A DNA stretch of 14,473 nt from JAWVZU01 sp033722075 (GCA_033722075.1 JAWVZU010000073.1:1-14473), one strand, 5' to 3'. Positions 1 through 6,849 are shown, counted from the first letter of the stretch. The notes: a model not told the origin generated them from the sequence alone. Numbers and translations are program-made.

Positions 1-60
1 CTCGACCATCTGCCGGGTCCCACCGGTCTTCGTGTGGTAGACGATGAGGAGCCGCGCCAC
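1..60 (-). CDS. Flavodoxin-like protein, 5' end only (runs off left edge)
   Basis: Only the first 20 codons are in the window. From the GTG at 60 the minus strand reads MARLLIVYHTKTGGTRQMVE. This is a beta strand followed by a T-x-T-G-x-T-type loop, the FMN-phosphate-binding loop of flavodoxin and NAD(P)H-dependent FMN reductase-like folds. The GTG is the only possible start: the in-frame codon three positions upstream is the TGA stop of the aldo/keto reductase, so the two genes lie 6 nt apart. I see no clear Shine-Dalgarno sequence, so translation is probably coupled to the upstream reductase. A flavodoxin-fold oxidoreductase would fit beside an NADPH-dependent reductase. The exact family cannot be told from 20 residues. 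Confidence 0.65.
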   Translation of the reverse strand, partial: MARLLIVYHTKTGGTRQMVE

Positions 61-66
61 CGGGGT

Positions 67-1026
67 TCAGCCGAAGATGGCGTCGATCCGCTCGGTGATC
101 TCGGGGGTAAAGCGATCGACGAATTCCAGCGCCTGCATGTTCTCGCGGACCTGTTCGACGCGAGTGGCGCCCGTGAGCACGGTGCTGACGTGCGGATTCT
201 GCAGGCACCAGGCGAGCGACAGCTGGGCCAGGGTGGCGCCCATGTCGCGTGCGATCGGCTCCAGCGCCTTCACCTTGGCGATGCGCTCATCATCTGTGAG
301 CTCGTCTCGCAGCCATTCGTAGCCCTCGAGGTCCCCGCGACTTCCCTCGGGGATGCCATCGTTGTACTTGCCGGTGAGGAGTCCCGAGGCGAGGGGGCTC
401 CAGGTGGTGGAACCGTAGCCATAGTCGTCATATACGCGCTTGTAGGCGGGGCTGAAGCGATGCTGAGCGAACAGGTTGTAGATCGGCTGTTCGACGATCG
501 GCTTGTGCAGGTGGTGGCGCTCGGCGATCTCGATCGCGGCGATGATCTCGGCCGCCTCCCACTCGGAGGTGCCCCAATAGAGCGCCTGACCGCGCTCGAT
601 GATGTTGTGCATGGCCCATACGGTCTCTTCGATGGGCGTGTCGGGATCGGCGCGGTGGCAGAGCAGAAGATCGACGTAATCGAGTTGCAGCCGGGAAAGC
701 GAGCCTTCGATGGCCTCGAGCAGATACTTCCGGTTCAACGTGTTCTTCTGGTTGGGCCCCTCGTGCATCCCCCAGAAGAGCTTGGTGGAAACCAGGTAGC
801 TGCCCCGTCGCCAACCCAGCTTCTTCAGTGCCGCGCCCATGAGCTCTTCGGATTTGCCGTCTGCATAGACCTCGGCGTTGTCGAAGAAGTTGACACCCGC
901 ACCATAGGCTTCGGCCATCAGCTCAACCGTGGTATCGAGGTCGGTCTGGGTATGAAACGTCACCCACGAACCGTAGGATAGTTCGCTGACCTGGATTCCT
1001 GCTTTTCCGACACGGCGGTAGTTCAT
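67..1026 (-). CDS. Aldo/keto reductase, Kv-beta (AKR6)-like
   Basis: This 319-residue protein is a cytoplasmic NADPH-dependent aldo/keto reductase with a TIM-barrel fold. The catalytic tetrad can be seen: Asp49 and Tyr54 in FFDNAEVYADGKSE, Lys82 in STKLFWG, and His124 in LLCHRADPDTP. The match extends along the length to the potassium-channel beta-subunit group (AKR6): FFDNAEVYA, LFWGMHEG, RLQLDYVDLL, YWGTSEW, TWSPLASGLLTGKY and SLAWCLQNPHVSTVLTGA all have close Kv-beta counterparts. His124 replaces the Asn usual in animal Kv-beta, so a normal reductase is likely. No potassium channel gene is nearby, so the physiological substrate, probably a reactive aldehyde or ketone, is not known. The ATG has an excellent SD, GAGGAG at 1033-1038 with 6-nt spacing. 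The flavodoxin-like gene follows 6 nt downstream and is probably cotranscribed. Confidence 0.93.
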   Translation of the reverse strand: MNYRRVGKAGIQVSELSYGSWVTFHTQTDLDTTVELMAEAYGAGVNFFDNAEVYADGKSEELMGAALKKLGWRRGSYLVSTKLFWGMHEGPNQKNTLNRKYLLEAIEGSLSRLQLDYVDLLLCHRADPDTPIEETVWAMHNIIERGQALYWGTSEWEAAEIIAAIEIAERHHLHKPIVEQPIYNLFAQHRFSPAYKRVYDDYGYGSTTWSPLASGLLTGKYNDGIPEGSRGDLEGYEWLRDELTDDERIAKVKALEPIARDMGATLAQLSLAWCLQNPHVSTVLTGATRVEQVRENMQALEFVDRFTPEITERIDAIFG

Positions 1027-1108
1027 GTTGGTCTCCTCGTGAGTGATTACTCAGATCATGGTAATGCGTCGGCCTGGCCTTTAGTGTGAAAAACAGGCCC
1101 ATCCGAGC

Positions 1109-1112
1109 GGAG
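1109..1112 (+). promoter_or_regulatory. Shine-Dalgarno site that sets the methyltransferase start
   Basis: GGAG followed by AAGAAA lies six bases before the GTG at 1119. It favours this start over the in-frame GTG at 1086, which has no comparable site and would add 11 residues with no counterpart in the family. Confidence 0.6.
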
Positions 1113-1118
1113 AAGAAA

Positions 1119-2036
1119 GTGTCCAGCTATCAGCGTATCAAGTCCAAGATCGAAGCGGGCAAGCTGGTGGTGCTCGACGGGGGCACGGGCACGGATCTGC
1201 AGCGACGTGGGGTTCCGATGTGTGGGGAGGTATGGTGCGCGCTGGCCAATCTCAGCCACGGCAACGACGTGCGGGCAGTCCACTCGGACTATATCGACGC
1301 GGGCGCCGACATCATCACCGCCAACACCTATGCTTCCAGCCCCGTTTCCTTTTCCGAACTTGGCCGCACTGCAGAAATTGAACCCATCGACCGAGCGGCG
1401 GTCCGGCTCGCCAGGGAGGCGGCTGAAGGCTCGAAAACGGCCATAGCCGGGTCGATTTCGGTCATGCCCGCCATCGCCGAAGGCACTGATCGGGTCGGGG
1501 ACGTGCCCTGCGATCCGGCGGAGCTGAAGCCGCTTTACCGGCGCAAGGCTGAGATTCTGGCCGACGCCGGCTGCGACCTGCTGATCATGGAGATGATGCA
1601 GGATCTCGAGGTGTCGCTGTGGGCCACGGAAGCCGCCGTAGCAACCGGCCTGCCGGTCTGGGTCGGTATGAGCGCAGAGGCGGATGATGACGGGGCGTTG
1701 CTCAGCCACTCGAATCATCGCTGGACCCTGGCGGAGCTGGTGACCGGGCTCATGGCTACCGGTGGGGATCTCGCGCTGATCATGCACAACGACGTCGACA
1801 TTACGTCTGCAGCGCTCGAGACGATTGCCGGCAACTGGGACGGTCCATTCGGCGCCTATCCTGAAGCGGGCCACTTTGAAATGCCCAATTGGGTGTTCAA
1901 GGATATTTCGCCGGATGACTTCGCGGCCGCCTGCCGAGACTGGCATGCGGCGGGGGCGTGTGTCCTGGGTGGCTGCTGTGGCACGACCCCCGCACACATC
2001 GCTGCACTCGCCGATGCGCTAGCATCGCGTCGCTGA
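1119..2036 (+). CDS. Homocysteine S-methyltransferase-family protein (MmuM/BHMT-like)
   Basis: This 305-residue cytoplasmic TIM-barrel protein belongs to the family that transfers a methyl group from donors such as S-methylmethionine or betaine to homocysteine through a zinc-bound thiolate. The family N-terminus LVVLDGGTGTDLQRRG (about residues 17-32), ITANTYASSP, and the C-terminal LGGCCGTTPAHI motif with paired zinc ligands Cys286 and Cys287 are all visible. The third zinc ligand, normally Cys in a GVNC-like motif, appears to be Asp225 in LIMHNDV, so metal binding or chemistry may differ. The start is GTG 1119, chosen for its Shine-Dalgarno sequence. It stands alone, divergent from the aldo/keto reductase and convergent with sfsA with one base between their stop codons. 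The family is secure; the donor is not known and homocysteine as acceptor is assumed. Confidence 0.88.
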   Translation: MSSYQRIKSKIEAGKLVVLDGGTGTDLQRRGVPMCGEVWCALANLSHGNDVRAVHSDYIDAGADIITANTYASSPVSFSELGRTAEIEPIDRAAVRLAREAAEGSKTAIAGSISVMPAIAEGTDRVGDVPCDPAELKPLYRRKAEILADAGCDLLIMEMMQDLEVSLWATEAAVATGLPVWVGMSAEADDDGALLSHSNHRWTLAELVTGLMATGGDLALIMHNDVDITSAALETIAGNWDGPFGAYPEAGHFEMPNWVFKDISPDDFAAACRDWHAAGACVLGGCCGTTPAHIAALADALASRR

Positions 2037-2037
2037 G

Positions 2038-2835
2038 CTAGCTTGTGACCGGTCCCCTCCGCTTCCAGCCCGAAAAGTCATCGAGTTCTTTCCGGTAGGG
2101 CGCCACCCGTTCGATGTCGTACGGCCTCAGATCCACCGGGATCATGCGGACGAAGCGATAGCCCTCCGGTGTCGGATCGACCTGGGCGGCGCGGAATTTT
2201 ACGCCGGCCTCCGCGGCATCGGCCGCCGCGTCTGCAAAGTCGGGATCGTGCAGGCGGCTGGGCCGCAGTGACCGACCGTCGGTTCGCTGCAGGACAAACA
2301 GGACCGTGGCTCGCCTTCCCGCATCGACCTCCCGGATCAGTTCCCGCAGGTGCTTTGCGGCACGGGCACTGACCGAATCCGGAAAATAGGCGCGCCGGTC
2401 GGGATAGACGAGGTGGCAGTTCTTCACTTCCACCAGGTGCTCGACGGTGGCGCCTTTGAGCAGCAAGTCGATGCGCGAACCTTCTCCGTAGCCGACCTCA
2501 CGCTGTAACGTCCTCCATTGCTTGAGGCCGGGAATCATCTTTGCCCGGACCAGCTCCTCCGCAATGCGATTGGGCACCACTGTGTTGGCGCCGACGTAGC
2601 GGTCCTCGATCTCAAGTAGCTCCAGCGTCCACCTGAGCTTTCGCTTGCTGCCTTTGGGTGCCGGCGAAACCCAGGCCCGGGCCCCCGGGCGGACCAGGCC
2701 CTCCATGCGGCCCGGGTTGACGCAATGGCTCTTGACGACCGTCCCGTCGTCGAACTCGACATCGGCGATGAATCGGTCATAGCGCTGCACGAGGCGGCAT
2801 TCCTGCAAGGGCTGCTGGTGGGGAATGGTGAGCAT
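2038..2835 (-). CDS. sfsA: SfsA family nuclease / sugar fermentation stimulation protein
   Basis: This 265-residue protein is slightly longer than E. coli SfsA. SfsA was first described as promoting maltose metabolism gene expression and binding DNA; it is now seen as a nuclease-fold protein. The N-terminal OB-like part contains LVQRYDRFIADVEFDDG and HCVNPGRMEGL, which correspond to the conserved RYKRFLADV and HCPNTGSM motifs. The nuclease core of PD-(D/E)XK type is SRIDLLL...VEVKNC, giving Asp123, Glu136 and Lys138 as the likely catalytic set, followed by YFPDSVSARAAKHLREL, a typical SfsA segment. The ATG at 2835 has GGAG only three or four bases upstream, a short spacing, but family length supports it. 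It is divergent from the Ohr gene and converges with the methyltransferase. Its cellular role is poorly understood. Confidence 0.93.
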   Translation of the reverse strand: MLTIPHQQPLQECRLVQRYDRFIADVEFDDGTVVKSHCVNPGRMEGLVRPGARAWVSPAPKGSKRKLRWTLELLEIEDRYVGANTVVPNRIAEELVRAKMIPGLKQWRTLQREVGYGEGSRIDLLLKGATVEHLVEVKNCHLVYPDRRAYFPDSVSARAAKHLRELIREVDAGRRATVLFVLQRTDGRSLRPSRLHDPDFADAAADAAEAGVKFRAAQVDPTPEGYRFVRMIPVDLRPYDIERVAPYRKELDDFSGWKRRGPVTS

Positions 2836-2910
2836 GATCTCCGGGAATGATGTGGGACCGACAAGAGCGCGCTATCCTCTATGGGCAGTCCTCGTCCGTC
2901 AAATCAAACT

Positions 2911-2914
2911 GGAG
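2911..2914 (+). promoter_or_regulatory. Shine-Dalgarno site for the Ohr gene
   Basis: GGAG lies seven bases before ATG 2922 and selects this start. A longer in-frame reading from 2847 has no such site and would add 25 residues that the Ohr family lacks. Confidence 0.65.
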
Positions 2915-2921
2915 CCATTGC

Positions 2922-3347
2922 ATGAGCGTCGACGTCAAATATCGCACCAAGGCCACCGCAACCGGAGGCCGCGACGGCCGTGCCGCGACCGAAGACGGCA
3001 GCTTCGAGGTCAAGCTGTCAACGCCGAAGGAACTGGGTGGCGACGGCGGGTCGGGCAACAACCCGGAGCAGCTGTTCGCCGCCGGCTACTCGGCCTGCTT
3101 TCTCGGGGCCATGAAGTTCGTCGCCGGTCAGAAGAAGATCGCCATCCCCAGCGACACCCGGGTGTCGGCCACGGTCGGCATCGGGCCGCGCGCGGCCGGC
3201 GGCTTCGGCATCACCGCCGACCTGGAGATCTCGCTACCGGGCATGGACAGCGAAAAGGCGGAGGCGCTCGTAGAGGCGGCTCACCAGGTCTGCCCCTATT
3301 CGAATGCCACCCGCGACAACGTGGACGTCGGGCTCAAGGTGGTGTGA
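2922..3347 (+). CDS. Ohr/OsmC family organic hydroperoxide reductase
   Basis: This 141-residue protein has the usual length of Ohr, a cytoplasmic homodimeric thiol peroxidase that reduces organic and fatty-acid hydroperoxides using lipoyl-type dithiols. The peroxidatic Cys59 is in GYSACFLGAMK and the resolving Cys124 in HQVCPYSNATRDN. Arg20 and Glu50 sit where Ohr proteins carry the Arg and Glu that polarise the reactive cysteine. The NPEQLFAAGYSACF and VCPYSNATR motifs favour Ohr over OsmC. The start is ATG 2922, given by its SD. It is divergent from sfsA with an 86-bp gap. Its last 14 bases overlap the 3' end of the Ser/Thr kinase gene on the other strand. I did not find an AT-rich OhrR-type operator upstream, and no ohrR gene is adjacent. 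Confidence 0.93.
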   Translation: MSVDVKYRTKATATGGRDGRAATEDGSFEVKLSTPKELGGDGGSGNNPEQLFAAGYSACFLGAMKFVAGQKKIAIPSDTRVSATVGIGPRAAGGFGITADLEISLPGMDSEKAEALVEAAHQVCPYSNATRDNVDVGLKVV

Positions 3348-5721
3348 TCGCCGGGTCTTCCGCGGATTCGGTGCGAGTTTGCTGCTCCGGTATGTCCGGA
3401 TAGTCGATCACGATCCGAACCGGCTGGGGTGTGTAAATGCCCCGAGGGTTTTCGAAGCGGAGCGTTCCCTCAACGATACTGGGCGCGTCTCCGGTGAAAG
3501 GGTGGCGCAGCCTTGGTGGCAGGTCTTCCAGCCATGTCTCCAGCTCGTCGCGCGAGACATTCTGCTGGAGCATGCGTCGTTTGATGTTGGCCAGGTTGAT
3601 GAACATGTCCGACAACCGGGAGCGGTAGAGGTAAACCCGAAGGTCACCAGTCGTTTCTGATCCGAACAGCGCATAGAGCGCACTGTTGAGGATCAGGTCG
3701 GCGAGGCCCGGACGCGGTGGCGCCAGGTCGTCATATTGGGCATCCAGTTCGTCGTTGGGCAGCACCGAGGCGCGAACCATACGGAGGATGTAGTCGCCAT
3801 GGGCGTTTATGCCACGATTCTTCTTGATCGGGAGCAGCTGGAACGCCACGCGTCGCCAGATCGGTCCATCGAAGATCACCAGCCACTCGTCCCGCGATTC
3901 CGGCCAGTAGAGAAACTCGGAAGCCAGCGGCAGCATCATGGACCGCTCCCGCTCGTTCATCGGTTCCAGTGCGGGGAGCGTCGGCGATAGTTCCAGCAGC
4001 AACGAATAGGCATGCACGTCCTGGATGATCAGAATGCCGGCAATCAGCTTCTTGATGACGGTTTCGGCTTCCTCGAGGAGCCGGCGATGAAACCGCAATT
4101 CGGATTCGAGCATTGGCCAGGCCGCTACCGGTCCCTCACGGGCGGCGGTATGGATGATCTGTTGCGCCTTGAGGCGGGCCCCGTAGATCAGCGGCTGAAA
4201 GCTGGGGACGGCATCGGCGAACCCCAGCCGGAAGACATTGGAAAAGCTCTCGATCTCCTGCAACCGCTCGTAACGGCGCAAAAGTGTCTGGGTCTGCTGG
4301 TCCTCTGCCGGGGGTAGCGATGTGAGCTGCCTTACACAATCGGGACTCCAGGAGCCGCAGTCTTGGGTGGGCACCCAGGAAAAGTCCATCGCGGGAAATT
4401 CATCGTAGACGATGCCTTCCCCGTGCTCGATGTAATGGCGCCCGAAGCGAAACATGTCGTCTTCCGGCGGGGCCGCGAAACCGATCAGCCCGTGGTAGAA
4501 GTTCGCCTCGTCCACGTGATCCGGTTCAACGCGGCTCAATAGCGACCGCAGCTCGGGGCGGAGTGCCTCGTCGGGCCAGGCGTGGATGAGCAGCATGCCG
4601 CCGAGCAATACGCCGCCCGTCACCAATGACAGCAGCGCGAGCCGATAGCGCCGCCCGAGGAGACGCGAGAATCCCGTGCCCGATCCGGACTCGCTGATTT
4701 CCGCCACCCAGCTCAGCAGGGCGACCAGCGGCAGGCCGGCAATCAGGGCGACGAACAGGCCCTGCTTGGTCCAGCCCGGGAATTCCCAGATGTCGCCGAG
4801 CACGTCGATCACCTGGAGGAGAATCCAGGCAGCGAAAATGTAGATCCCCGAGTTGCGCAGGACGGTCTTGCGCTTGAAAGCGTCGAAGATCCCGGCGGTC
4901 CCGGCGTCCTCGAGTGCGCGTACTACCTCACGCGCTGAGCCATGCCGCCGCTGCGCGTCCTTCTGAAGCAGTTTCTCGATGACCTTCGCCACACTGTCCG
5001 GCACGTCGCGCAGCCGCGGAGGCTGATCGGTAATATGACGCTGCATCAACTCATGCGAATTGGGTGCCCGAAAAGGGGGCTGGCCTGTGACGCACTCGTA
5101 CAGCACGACGCCAAGGGCGTAGAGGTCGCTCCGTCCGTCCAGGGGCTCGCACCGAATCTGTTCCGGGCTCATGTAGGTCGGGGTGCCGCTGACGTGCCCT
5201 TCGCGGGTATTTTCGCCGGTGATTTCGGCCTGGTTGGCGATGCCGAAGTCCGCCAGGAGCGCGTTGCCATGCCTATCGAAGAGGATGTTGCCGGGCTTGA
5301 GGTCCCGGTGGACCAGCTTTTCGCCGTGGAGATAGGCCAGAGCTTCAGCGATCTGGATGCCGATGCGAAGCGTCGTTTCCGTATCCAGTTTCCCGAAGGC
5401 GAGACGATCCTGCAGGGTACCGCCGCCGAGGTAGGGCATGACCATGTAATAGTGGTCGTCGGCGATCCCGGCCTGGTAGACATCGACCAGGTTGGGGTGG
5501 CTCAGGCGCGCCTGGAGATTCGCTTCCTGCGCGAAATCGCGCGTATCGCCGGGTGCGATCGGGATCAGCTTGATCGCTACTTCGCGGCTGGGTTCGCGCT
5601 GTTTCGCAAGCCACACCGAACCAGCGCCACCGGCACCCAGTTCGCGCACGAACTCGTAACCCTTCAGCGAAATGGGCTGCGGCGGTTCACTATTCGCCAG
5701 TGAGGTGGTGTCTCCTGCCAT
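3334..5721 (-). CDS. Membrane Ser/Thr protein kinase with periplasmic C-terminal region
   Basis: This 795-residue protein has an N-terminal Hanks-type kinase domain at about residues 22-275. The glycine loop is ELGAGGAGSVWLAK, the ATP-site lysine is Lys51 (VAIK), the alpha-C glutamate is Glu67, the catalytic loop HRDLKPGN spans 138-145, DFG is 158-160, and SPE (185-187) replaces APE. All catalytic residues are present. Three membrane segments follow, at about 293-311, 321-341 and 361-380. Charge distribution (FKRK before the first, GRRYR before the third) puts the kinase inside and residues 382-795 in the periplasm. Two cysteines, Cys455 and Cys462 in DCGSWSPDC, could form a disulfide there. 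I recognise no named domain in the C-terminal part. The start is ATG 5721, preceded by GGGAGAGG; the TTG at 5742 falls inside a hairpin and is less likely. It lies 71 bp downstream of, and probably in one operon with, the cytochrome c gene. Confidence 0.9.
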   Translation of the reverse strand: MAGDTTSLANSEPPQPISLKGYEFVRELGAGGAGSVWLAKQREPSREVAIKLIPIAPGDTRDFAQEANLQARLSHPNLVDVYQAGIADDHYYMVMPYLGGGTLQDRLAFGKLDTETTLRIGIQIAEALAYLHGEKLVHRDLKPGNILFDRHGNALLADFGIANQAEITGENTREGHVSGTPTYMSPEQIRCEPLDGRSDLYALGVVLYECVTGQPPFRAPNSHELMQRHITDQPPRLRDVPDSVAKVIEKLLQKDAQRRHGSAREVVRALEDAGTAGIFDAFKRKTVLRNSGIYIFAAWILLQVIDVLGDIWEFPGWTKQGLFVALIAGLPLVALLSWVAEISESGSGTGFSRLLGRRYRLALLSLVTGGVLLGGMLLIHAWPDEALRPELRSLLSRVEPDHVDEANFYHGLIGFAAPPEDDMFRFGRHYIEHGEGIVYDEFPAMDFSWVPTQDCGSWSPDCVRQLTSLPPAEDQQTQTLLRRYERLQEIESFSNVFRLGFADAVPSFQPLIYGARLKAQQIIHTAAREGPVAAWPMLESELRFHRRLLEEAETVIKKLIAGILIIQDVHAYSLLLELSPTLPALEPMNERERSMMLPLASEFLYWPESRDEWLVIFDGPIWRRVAFQLLPIKKNRGINAHGDYILRMVRASVLPNDELDAQYDDLAPPRPGLADLILNSALYALFGSETTGDLRVYLYRSRLSDMFINLANIKRRMLQQNVSRDELETWLEDLPPRLRHPFTGDAPSIVEGTLRFENPRGIYTPQPVRIVIDYPDIPEQQTRTESAEDPAITPP

Positions 5722-5733
5722 GGTCGCGCCTCT

Positions 5734-5750
5734 CCCGTGCAACGCACGGG
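5734..5750 (-). promoter_or_regulatory. Perfect 7-bp hairpin overlapping the kinase ribosome binding site
   Basis: CCCGTGC, a three-base loop, and GCACGGG form a perfect GC-rich inverted repeat in the leader of the kinase gene. On the minus strand the 3' arm ends inside the GGGAGAGG Shine-Dalgarno region, 13 bases before ATG 5721. It could limit translation of the kinase relative to the upstream cytochrome gene, or be a protein-binding operator. No run of U follows, so it is not a typical intrinsic terminator. Confidence 0.4.
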
Positions 5751-5792
5751 CATGATAGCAGCGACCTGCCGGTCCGGGCGGTCAGAGGCGGT

Positions 5793-6737
5793 TCAGGGTT
5801 GCTGGAAGTCCGGGTTCTTCCAGCCCGGTGGCGCCTGCAGCTCCCGTGGGGGTTCGAGGCGCGATACGTAGTCGAGAATGGCCTCGACCTCCGCGTCCGA
5901 GAAATTCTGGATCTGCTCTACCATCTCGGGATTGGCGTTGCGCCGTTTGCCGTCGCGGATCCACTCGTACTGGCGTTGCAGGTAGCGGAAGTGCTGGGCC
6001 TGGATGCGCGGCACGACATTTTCAATATCGCCTTCGCCGGATGCCCCGTGGCAATCGGCGCAATGCTCGCCATATAGCTTTTCCCCGAGATCCAGGCTGG
6101 TCCCCGGTCCCTTGCCGTTTTCGACGCTGATCTCCAGCGAGCCGATGTAGGCGGCGACATCGGCGAGCCCCTGGGGACCGCCGATGGTCTCGGCCGTTGC
6201 GTAGGGGATCATCATTGCCGAATCCCGGTTCCCCGCCCGGAAGTCGGCGAGCTGACGGATGATCACGCTGTCATGCTGCCCCGCGATCTGCGGGATGCTC
6301 CCGCTCGTGCGGCCCCACCCCTCAGGCTCGTGGCAGGCGGCGCACTCACGGTAGATCTTCAGACCGTTGACCAGATCGGCTTCCATCGCCATGGCGAGGT
6401 CGTATTCGCGCTGGGCCTTGGCGAGCAGTTCATCCTGGCTGGGGGCCGTGACCCTGGTCCGGGGGTCGTCCCGGCTGATGCGAAGCGATTCGTAGCAGTA
6501 GTCCAGCGCGCGCTCGGCGCGGGCGGTCATACCCATCTCGTACAGTTTCACTGCGTAGCCCCGCTGCTTCTTGCAGGACTGAAGCGATTGCTGCAACACG
6601 TTGGACGGGTTGGAGCGAAGGGCTTCATCGACCCGGTCCAGGTCGTCGAAGAAGTCGGCACTGGCCGTGAGAGGCAGTGCCACCAGGCATGCTGCAAGCA
6701 ACAGGCCAGGCGACGTAATGCGAAGTCGGGCGTTCAT
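5793..6737 (-). CDS. Periplasmic diheme cytochrome c (c4-like) with extra N-terminal domain
   Basis: This 314-residue precursor starts with a signal peptide (about 1-27, a hydrophobic core then TASA|D). Two class I cytochrome c domains follow. Heme site 1 is CAACH at 132-136 with Met175 or Met176 as the likely axial ligand (DSAMMIP). Heme site 2 is CADCH at 226-230 with Met272 as the likely ligand (NPEMVEQI). Each ends with a typical C-terminal helix (GLADVAAYIGSLE and DAEVEAILDYVSRLE). The tandem arrangement resembles cytochrome c4, a periplasmic electron donor to terminal oxidases. Unlike ordinary c4, about 90 residues (28-120), apparently helical and charged and containing Cys55 and Cys81, precede the first heme. 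The ATG has only a poor SD and may be leaderless (see the site upstream). It is divergent from the GAF histidine kinase and probably cotranscribed with the Ser/Thr kinase. Confidence 0.9.
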   Translation of the reverse strand: MNARLRITSPGLLLAACLVALPLTASADFFDDLDRVDEALRSNPSNVLQQSLQSCKKQRGYAVKLYEMGMTARAERALDYCYESLRISRDDPRTRVTAPSQDELLAKAQREYDLAMAMEADLVNGLKIYRECAACHEPEGWGRTSGSIPQIAGQHDSVIIRQLADFRAGNRDSAMMIPYATAETIGGPQGLADVAAYIGSLEISVENGKGPGTSLDLGEKLYGEHCADCHGASGEGDIENVVPRIQAQHFRYLQRQYEWIRDGKRRNANPEMVEQIQNFSDAEVEAILDYVSRLEPPRELQAPPGWKNPDFQQP

Positions 6738-6744
6738 TCCCGAA

Positions 6745-6750
6745 ATGCTA
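6745..6750 (-). promoter_or_regulatory. Possible -10 element of the cytochrome c gene
   Basis: On the minus strand TAGCAT matches TATAAT at four of six positions. It would place the transcription start at about 6737-6738, the first base of the start codon or one before it. There is no good -35, which would fit an activator-dependent promoter. Confidence 0.3.
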
Positions 6751-6771
6751 AAAGACTGAGCGCCGGGTGCC

Positions 6772-6787
6772 CGTGATCGAGATCAAC
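6772..6787. promoter_or_regulatory. CRP/FNR-type binding site between cytochrome c and histidine kinase genes
   Basis: The sequence reads CGTGATCGAGATCAAC. GTGAT-CGAG-ATCAA matches the FNR/Anr consensus TTGAT-N4-ATCAA at nine of ten defined positions. Against the CRP consensus TGTGATCTAGATCACA it matches at twelve of sixteen, so a CRP/Vfr/Clp-type protein is also possible. Its centre (6779.5) lies about 41.5-42.5 bases from the predicted cytochrome start, the classic class II activator position. It could also act on the divergent histidine kinase gene. Confidence 0.45.
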
Positions 6788-6849
6788 TGGGGAAGCAGGG
6801 GGCCGAATTGCGCTAAACTGGAACCGATTGGTTGTTCAGGTCGAAGCGC

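Noticed and set aside
34..981. A 315-codon plus-strand frame opposite the aldo/keto reductase, and a similar frame on the minus strand at 1056-1997 opposite the methyltransferase
   Set aside because: Both are antisense shadows of genes with clear family motifs.
1046..1065. ATTAC, ten bases, GTAAT: a possible operator between the aldo/keto reductase and methyltransferase genes
   Set aside because: The arms are only five bases long, and I could not fit a promoter around it, so it may be chance.
2836..2921. An OhrR-type operator before the Ohr gene
   Set aside because: I looked for the AT-rich TACAATT-like inverted repeat and did not find it; no convincing -35/-10 pair at normal spacing was seen either.
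5722..5742. TTG 5742 as the start of the Ser/Thr kinase
   Set aside because: It falls within the hairpin; ATG 5721 has a ribosome site at good spacing.
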